Shown: in pieces, positions 59,654-64,000 of the stretch
Numbering within the stretch: position 1 is the first letter of the stretch
How the letters are laid out: the number at the start of each line of letters is the position of its first letter
Source: Chloroflexota bacterium
GTDB taxonomy: Bacteria; Chloroflexota; Dehalococcoidia; Bin125
Reading direction: 5' to 3'
DNA: 64,000 nucleotides
Assembly: GCA_028875225.1 (NCBI GenBank)
Contig: JAPPFB010000020.1
Span: forward strand, 203,124-267,123
Program-made: the position numbers and the translations under genes
The notes under the pieces: generated by a model
What the model was told of the DNA's origin: nothing
The model's database searches: none
What the model saw: the letters and a program-made list of their open reading frames with translations, nothing else

Positions 59654-60511
59654 CTATTCGTCCTCTGAAGTCAGAGGGCGCAGTTCGAAGACCATTCGCA
59701 CGCGTGACGTCACCGACTCGCTGCCTCCGAACACCGGCGTCGGCTCGAAGGCTTCGTCGGACATGGCCGCTTCGGCGGACTCGAGAATCGTCCGTGATGC
59801 GGTCAGGTTGCCGACCGGACTGAGCTCCACCACTCTCACAATCTCGTAGCCCATGTGCGCGGCGATTGATTCGGCTGTCGCCTGTGCGTCGTCGATCGCG
59901 TCCAACATGGCCAGTCGCTCGGCCTCGGCGCGGCCGGAGGAGGTGAAGGTGAGGCCTTCGAAGCGAACGTGATCTCCTCCGGCGGTCAGGATCGTGTCAA
60001 TCAGCAGACCGGCCTGATCCACGCCATCGATCCTGGCGCTGACAGAATTCTCGTAGCGGAACCCCACCGATTCCCGCCTGCCTTCGTTCCAGTCAAATTC
60101 CTCGTAGATTCTGATCGATGTGGTTTGCAGCTGCTCAGTCGGCACGCAGAGCTGCTCTGGATGGTCATCGTTGCAGCCCATGAGCAGCGCGGTGTTGACA
60201 TCAACGAGAGCGCTGTTACCGATCGACACCGCTCCCAACACCGACTGATCGAGCACGCTGATGCTGAAGCGAGCCACTGTTCCATCCAGCACAATGCTGC
60301 GCGAGGCAGCGCCTTCAATGGTCAGTGTGGTGGCGGATTCCTGCTCCGGCCAGACTGTGACTGTCTCCGTGACCTTCTTCTCGATGTACTCTTCCGCGCC
60401 GACTGAACTGGAGCCGGTCAGGGTCAACAGCGCCCCGACCGCGACCAGCGCGGCGGCCAGCCCGACCGCGATGAGTTTGCGGCCATTCCGGATCAGAATC
60501 GAATCACTCAT
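59654..60511 (-). CDS. SIMPL-domain (DUF541) protein
   Basis: A 285-residue protein with an N-terminal membrane anchor (VGLAAALVAVGALLTLTG) and a SIMPL domain: RFEGLTFTSSGRAEAERLAMLDAIDDA and 'YEIVRVVELSP' are the typical helix and strand. Probably exported. Biochemical role of the family unknown. ATG 60511 is chosen; an upstream ATG adds 12 residues. Convergent with the Uma2 gene. Confidence 0.78.
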   Translation of the reverse strand: MSDSILIRNGRKLIAVGLAAALVAVGALLTLTGSSSVGAEEYIEKKVTETVTVWPEQESATTLTIEGAASRSIVLDGTVARFSISVLDQSVLGAVSIGNSALVDVNTALLMGCNDDHPEQLCVPTEQLQTTSIRIYEEFDWNEGRRESVGFRYENSVSARIDGVDQAGLLIDTILTAGGDHVRFEGLTFTSSGRAEAERLAMLDAIDDAQATAESIAAHMGYEIVRVVELSPVGNLTASRTILESAEAAMSDEAFEPTPVFGGSESVTSRVRMVFELRPLTSEDE

Positions 60512-60570
60512 TGTCCTCACTCCAAGTCGCTGCGAATCGGCATGCACGTTCTTCAGTGACCACCGTATGA

Positions 60571-61308
60571 CTAAGAAACGTTCTGCAGGGCGTCGAGGTT
60601 GCGTTCGAAGAAGTCGAGCATTGTAGTCCAGGCTGCTTCCGCCGACTCCTCGTGATAGCCGGCGGCCATCGGCGAGAGGCGAATCAAGAGCGATCGCAGC
60701 GGACCGTGACGGTTCATGAAGGAGTGTCCGGCGTCGGGATAGACGGTCACTTCATGCTCGACGTCGAGTTGGTCCAGATGCCCGCGCAGCCGATCGGCCT
60801 GACCGACGAAGACGCGATCCCGCTCGCCGTATCCGGCGAACACGGGACAGATGCCTTCGAGCGCTTCCTGCTCCCGAGGAACCGCTCCGTAGAAGTCGGC
60901 GGCAGCGCCGACCGGGGCTCGCGCCGCGTGCAGGATGGCGAACCCGCCGCCCATGCAAAATCCGGCGACCGCGATCCGCGATTCGTCGACCGCTTCCTGC
61001 GATGCCAGCCAGCTGCGGGCCGCCTCGATATCGTCGAACGCGCGGCCTTCCCCGCTGCGCAGGGCCTGCATCGTTCGACGAATGCACAATGGCCTGGCCC
61101 GCGGTCCCACCGAATAGAGGTCGGGCGCCAGCGCAACGTAGCCGTTCTCGGCAAAGCGGCGCGCGATCCTGCGGATGTCGTCGTTGAGTCCGAACAGTTC
61201 GTGCAATACGAGGACCCCCGGCCGACGCGCGTCGTCCGAGTCCGGAGATGCGAGGTAGGCGGTCAGATTGCCATTACCGGTTGGGATGTTGACGGTCCGT
61301 GTGGGCAT
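60571..61308 (-). CDS. Dienelactone hydrolase-family protein
   Basis: A 245-residue alpha/beta hydrolase. The triad is Cys in AGFCMGGGF, Asp in GYGERDRVF and His in PDAGHSFMN. The Cys nucleophile is typical of dienelactone hydrolases in aromatic catabolism. ATG 61308 (MPTRTVNIPTG) is the likely start. Divergent from the enoyl-CoA hydratase gene. Confidence 0.88.
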   Translation of the reverse strand: MPTRTVNIPTGNGNLTAYLASPDSDDARRPGVLVLHELFGLNDDIRRIARRFAENGYVALAPDLYSVGPRARPLCIRRTMQALRSGEGRAFDDIEAARSWLASQEAVDESRIAVAGFCMGGGFAILHAARAPVGAAADFYGAVPREQEALEGICPVFAGYGERDRVFVGQADRLRGHLDQLDVEHEVTVYPDAGHSFMNRHGPLRSLLIRLSPMAAGYHEESAEAAWTTMLDFFERNLDALQNVS

Positions 61309-61393
61309 CGGCAGCCTCCATTCTCGCGATAGCCTGCTGATGATACGGCTCGGGTGAGCCAACACTAACGAAACAGCGGCCAGGAGTAAGACC

Positions 61394-62179
61394 ATGACTG
61401 ACTACAACACGCTCGGATATGAAGTGGCTGACAGCGTGGCGACGATCACGATCAATCGGCCGGAGGCGGCCAACTCGCTGTCGCTCGAGATGTGCAAAGA
61501 GCTGATGGAGGCATCGATCCGAGTAGATGACGACCCGGAAGTGCGCGCCGTTGTCTTCCGCGGCACTGGCCGATTCTTCTGTACCGGCGCCGACCTGCGC
61601 GGTTTTCCCCCGGCCGGTCCGGAAATGGCGACCTATGTCAAGGAGATGACGACCTACCTGCACGCCGCCGCCTCGCGCTTCACTCGCATGGATCCCCCGT
61701 TGATCACCGCAATCAACGGCACCTGCGCCGGGGCGGGCATGAGCCTGGCGCTGATCGGCGACCTGGCCCTGGCCGGAGAATCGTCTCGTTTCACGATGGC
61801 CTACTCGCGCATCGGGCTCACGCCGGACGGTTCCTCAACCTACTTCCTCCCACGTCTCGTCGGTCTGCGCCGCTCGCTCGAACTCTGTCTGACCAACCGG
61901 ATGCTCTCGTCCCAGGAAGCGCTTGACTGGGGCATGATCAATCGCGTGGTGCCCGACGAGGACTTGCAGACCGAAGCGCACGCGCTGGCCGCGCAGTTGG
62001 CCGCCGGACCGACCGAGTCGATCGGCGCAGCCAAACGGCTCTACCACAAGTCCTGGAACGAGGGCCTGGAGACCCAGATGGAGTGGGAAACCCGCGAAAT
62101 CTGCGACGCAGCCCGCCGCCCCGAGGCGAAGGAGGGCATGACAGCATTCTTCGAGAAGCGCGATCCGGTGTTTCGGTAG
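61394..62179 (+). CDS. Enoyl-CoA hydratase/isomerase-family protein
   Basis: A 261-residue crotonase-fold enzyme: GTGRFFCTGADLRGF (first oxyanion loop), INGTCAGAGMSLALIGDLALAGE and YSRIGLTPDGSSTYFLPRL (second loop). C-terminal helix ends EGMTAFFEKRDPVFR, the usual crotonase tail. Substrate unknown. Confidence 0.9.
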   Translation: MTDYNTLGYEVADSVATITINRPEAANSLSLEMCKELMEASIRVDDDPEVRAVVFRGTGRFFCTGADLRGFPPAGPEMATYVKEMTTYLHAAASRFTRMDPPLITAINGTCAGAGMSLALIGDLALAGESSRFTMAYSRIGLTPDGSSTYFLPRLVGLRRSLELCLTNRMLSSQEALDWGMINRVVPDEDLQTEAHALAAQLAAGPTESIGAAKRLYHKSWNEGLETQMEWETREICDAARRPEAKEGMTAFFEKRDPVFR

Positions 62180-62243
62180 AACAACGAGTTTCACGCAACT
62201 CAATCCCCTCTCACTCTGCAGAGTTGTGCGTCACTCCAGATTC

Positions 62244-62329
62244 CGTCATTCCAGGCTCCGCCTGGAATCTCGTTCCTGTTCCCCTTTTGTGTGAAGGGAG
62301 CGAGATTCCCGCCAGAGGCGGGAATGACG
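62244..62329. repeat. Inverted pair of family 3 palindromes (86-bp palindrome)
   Basis: GTCATTCCAGGC-TCC-GCCTGGAATCTCG at one end and CGAGATTCCCGCC-AGA-GGCGGGAATGAC at the other are inverted copies, joined by a short CCCCTT/AAGGG stem. The whole 86 bases could fold as one cruciform-like structure. Confidence 0.75.
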
Positions 62330-62355
62330 AGATCTGTGCTCGAAAAGGAGATTGC

Positions 62356-62745
62356 ATGAACGACCATGACGACCCCCTGATCGATCACGTCATCGCCGAG
62401 GCGGAACGGATCGAGCGCGCCGTCGACCGCCGCTACGAGCGTCGCGGCGGTCTGACCAGGCTCAGCCTGCCGGCAATCGACAACGAGGACGCCAACCGCG
62501 AACAGACCTTCACCTGGCGCTACCTGTTCACCTGGCAGGAGGCGGAACGCTCGCGTCGCTACGTGATCGCCTTGCCCGTCGATCGCTGCATTGTGGCGCG
62601 ACAGCCAGTCGAGGAGCAGATTGAGAAGTGGCTCGTCGGTCGCAGTGCGGCCGCCAGCGTTGCCGGCCCACGGGTCAAGTTCCGGGAAGGCCTGCGCGCC
62701 TACGAAGTGACCACAAGGGTGACCCTGTCAGGTACAGAGGTCTGA
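62356..62745 (+). CDS. Unknown 129-residue protein
   Basis: A 129-residue protein, MNDHDDPLIDHVIAEAERI at the start. It is charged, with an aromatic segment (TFTWRYLFTWQEAERSRRYV) and a C-terminal GLRAYEVTTRVTL. No family recognised. AAAAGGAG five bases before the ATG strongly supports the start. It stands between the enoyl-CoA hydratase and the alcohol dehydrogenase. Confidence 0.6.
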   Translation: MNDHDDPLIDHVIAEAERIERAVDRRYERRGGLTRLSLPAIDNEDANREQTFTWRYLFTWQEAERSRRYVIALPVDRCIVARQPVEEQIEKWLVGRSAAASVAGPRVKFREGLRAYEVTTRVTLSGTEV

Positions 62746-62839
62746 GAGGACGCGTCCGTCGAGCGGATTTGTGTAGCCTTGAAGCTGTTAGCTTCTGGTC
62801 AGATTCGAGAGCACACAGATCCTGGTAAGGAGTTGAATC

Positions 62840-63883
62840 ATGAAAGCCGTCGTGATGGAAGGCGTCCGCCAGCCACTGGTCGTCCGGGAGTTCCCGGACC
62901 CGGTAATCGGACCGAAAGACGCGCTGGTCCGTGTTGAAGCATGCGGCGTCTGCCGCTCTGACTGGCACCTCTGGCAGGGCGACCTGTCATGGGTTGGATT
63001 CGAACTGCCGATTCCCTGCGTGCTCGGACATGAGTGGGCCGGGACAGTCGAAGCCGTCGGCGACGAGGTTGAGCACATCCGGCCGGGACAGCGCGTGCTG
63101 ACGCCGTTCCACAACGGCTGTGGCAACTGCCAACTCTGCCGCGTTGGACTGCCCAACATCTGCGACAACCAGGCCGGATTCGCCGGCGGGTTCGCCCAGA
63201 AAGCGGCGATCCACGGCGCGGACTTCAACGCCATCCCGCTGCCCGACAACGTCAGCTTCGAGGCCGGCGCCGCCATGGGCTGCCGCTTCATGACCTCCTA
63301 CCACGGCGTGGCCGACCGCGGCGAGGTCTCGGGCGGAGATTGGGTCGTGGTCAACGGCTGCGGCGGCATCGGTCTGTCGGCGGTGCAAGTCGCCGCTGCG
63401 CTGGGTGCGCAGGTGATCGCGGTCGACCTTGAGGAAGGCAAGCTCTCCCTCGCCCGCTCGCAAGGCGCAGTGGAAACGATCAACGCGCTGGAACACGACG
63501 TGCCGACCAGGGTCCGCGAAATCACCGACGGCGGCGCCAACGTCTCTGTCGACGCACTTGGCATCAAGGCGACGATGCTGAACTCGGTCAACTCGCTGCG
63601 TAAGGGCGGCGTGCACGTCCAGATTGGCATCACCTCGGCAGAGGAAGCAGGCGAAGTCGGCCTGCCGATCGACTTCATCACGATGTCCGAGATCGAGTTC
63701 CGCGGATCGTTGGGCCTGCCCAACCAGAACTATCCGTCGATGCTGAACATGGTTGCCTCGGGCAAGCTGCAGCCTGAGACGATCGTCAGCGAGACCATCT
63801 CGATCGACCAGGTGCCCGAGGTCGTGGAATCGATGACAACCTTCCAGACCACCGGCTTCGTCACGATCACCGACTTTGCCTAG
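62840..63883 (+). CDS. Zinc-dependent alcohol dehydrogenase (MDR)
   Basis: A 347-residue medium-chain dehydrogenase. Catalytic zinc: C38, H64 and E65 (GHEWAG). Structural zinc: C94, C97, C100 and C108. Nucleotide fold NGCGGIGLSAVQVA. The complete zinc set is that of the zinc-containing branch. The alcohol is unknown; several acyl-CoA and ring-cleavage enzymes are nearby. Confidence 0.9.
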   Translation: MKAVVMEGVRQPLVVREFPDPVIGPKDALVRVEACGVCRSDWHLWQGDLSWVGFELPIPCVLGHEWAGTVEAVGDEVEHIRPGQRVLTPFHNGCGNCQLCRVGLPNICDNQAGFAGGFAQKAAIHGADFNAIPLPDNVSFEAGAAMGCRFMTSYHGVADRGEVSGGDWVVVNGCGGIGLSAVQVAAALGAQVIAVDLEEGKLSLARSQGAVETINALEHDVPTRVREITDGGANVSVDALGIKATMLNSVNSLRKGGVHVQIGITSAEEAGEVGLPIDFITMSEIEFRGSLGLPNQNYPSMLNMVASGKLQPETIVSETISIDQVPEVVESMTTFQTTGFVTITDFA

Positions 63884-63894
63884 GCGGCATCAAG

Positions 63895-63939
63895 ATCTCC
63901 CCCTCCGGGGGAGATGTCGCGGAGCGACAGAGGGGGCCC
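63895..63939. repeat. Palindromic repeat, family 1
   Basis: ATCTCCCCC/GGGGGAGAT (63895-63915), then TGTCGCGGAGCGACA (63915-63929) and GAGGGGGCCC. It follows the alcohol dehydrogenase stop by 11 bases. Confidence 0.75.
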
Positions 63940-63951
63940 GCACGCTCGGCG

Positions 63952-64000
<49 letters not shown>

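Overview
The window is a GC-rich, gene-dense bacterial chromosome segment in which most genes abut or overlap by a few bases. The best guess is a Chloroflexota-like (SAR202/Dehalococcoidia-type) genome. The reasons are the catabolic mix (flavin oxidoreductases, CoA enzymes, a phosphotriesterase-family hydrolase), the two Uma2-family proteins, the small coiled-coil membrane proteins and a prfB gene that keeps its programmed frameshift. This is inference; a deep actinobacterial lineage is the main alternative, because the inositol-lipid genes look actinobacterial.

Layout. 0-9 kb: a partial carboxymuconolactone-decarboxylase-like gene, tRNA-Pro(GGG), a MaoC-type hydratase, a DUF169 protein, a cation exchanger, mfd, pth and a four-domain rhodanese. 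9-16.3 kb: a lone DUF262/DUF1524 (GmrSD-like) defence candidate, the two halves of an ADP-forming acyl-CoA synthetase, a small HTH gene, two coiled-coil genes and acs. 16.4-24.5 kb: a plus-strand series of small genes (SnoaL-like, rhodanese, HAD phosphatase, three consecutive DinB-fold proteins, small membrane proteins, a 2-hydroxyacid dehydrogenase and an orotate-type phosphoribosyltransferase). 24.5-34.3 kb: zinc-ribbon proteins, a nitronate monooxygenase-like enzyme, a Phd/FitB-type toxin-antitoxin pair, an acyl-CoA dehydrogenase, a phosphotriesterase-family protein joined to an AMMECR1-like/alpha-alpha-toroid fusion, a tandem pair of coiled-coil membrane genes under matching palindromes, an LLM oxidoreductase and a thioredoxin-like protein.

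34.3-43.5 kb is the most coherent block. Nearly all on the minus strand, it holds myo-inositol-phosphate synthase, two PatA/LpxL-type acyltransferases, a PHP phosphoesterase, a PimA-like mannosyltransferase and a phosphatidylinositol-phosphate synthase, with a divergent inositol-monophosphatase-family gene beside it. Together they predict synthesis of phosphatidylinositol and an acylated phosphatidylinositol-mannoside-like lipid. A two-gene cassette of an unknown winged-helix-like protein and a TIGR02391 (Ymh) protein is inserted on the opposite strand between the two acyltransferases. A 200-bp tandem repeat with 10-bp phased motifs lies upstream of the PimA-like gene.

43.6-64 kb: thioredoxin-fold proteins, prfB (frameshifted), a gluzincin-like peptidase, a compact three-way-junction inverted-repeat element, folD, acpS, NAD(P)HX repair enzyme, Uma2 proteins, tautomerase-superfamily proteins (one cis-CaaD-like), fabF, recJ, an EF-G paralogue, a SIMPL protein, dienelactone hydrolase, enoyl-CoA hydratase and a zinc alcohol dehydrogenase. 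Intergenic palindromic repeats of several families are scattered throughout. The last 48 bases are a pure G run that is very probably a sequencing or assembly artefact.
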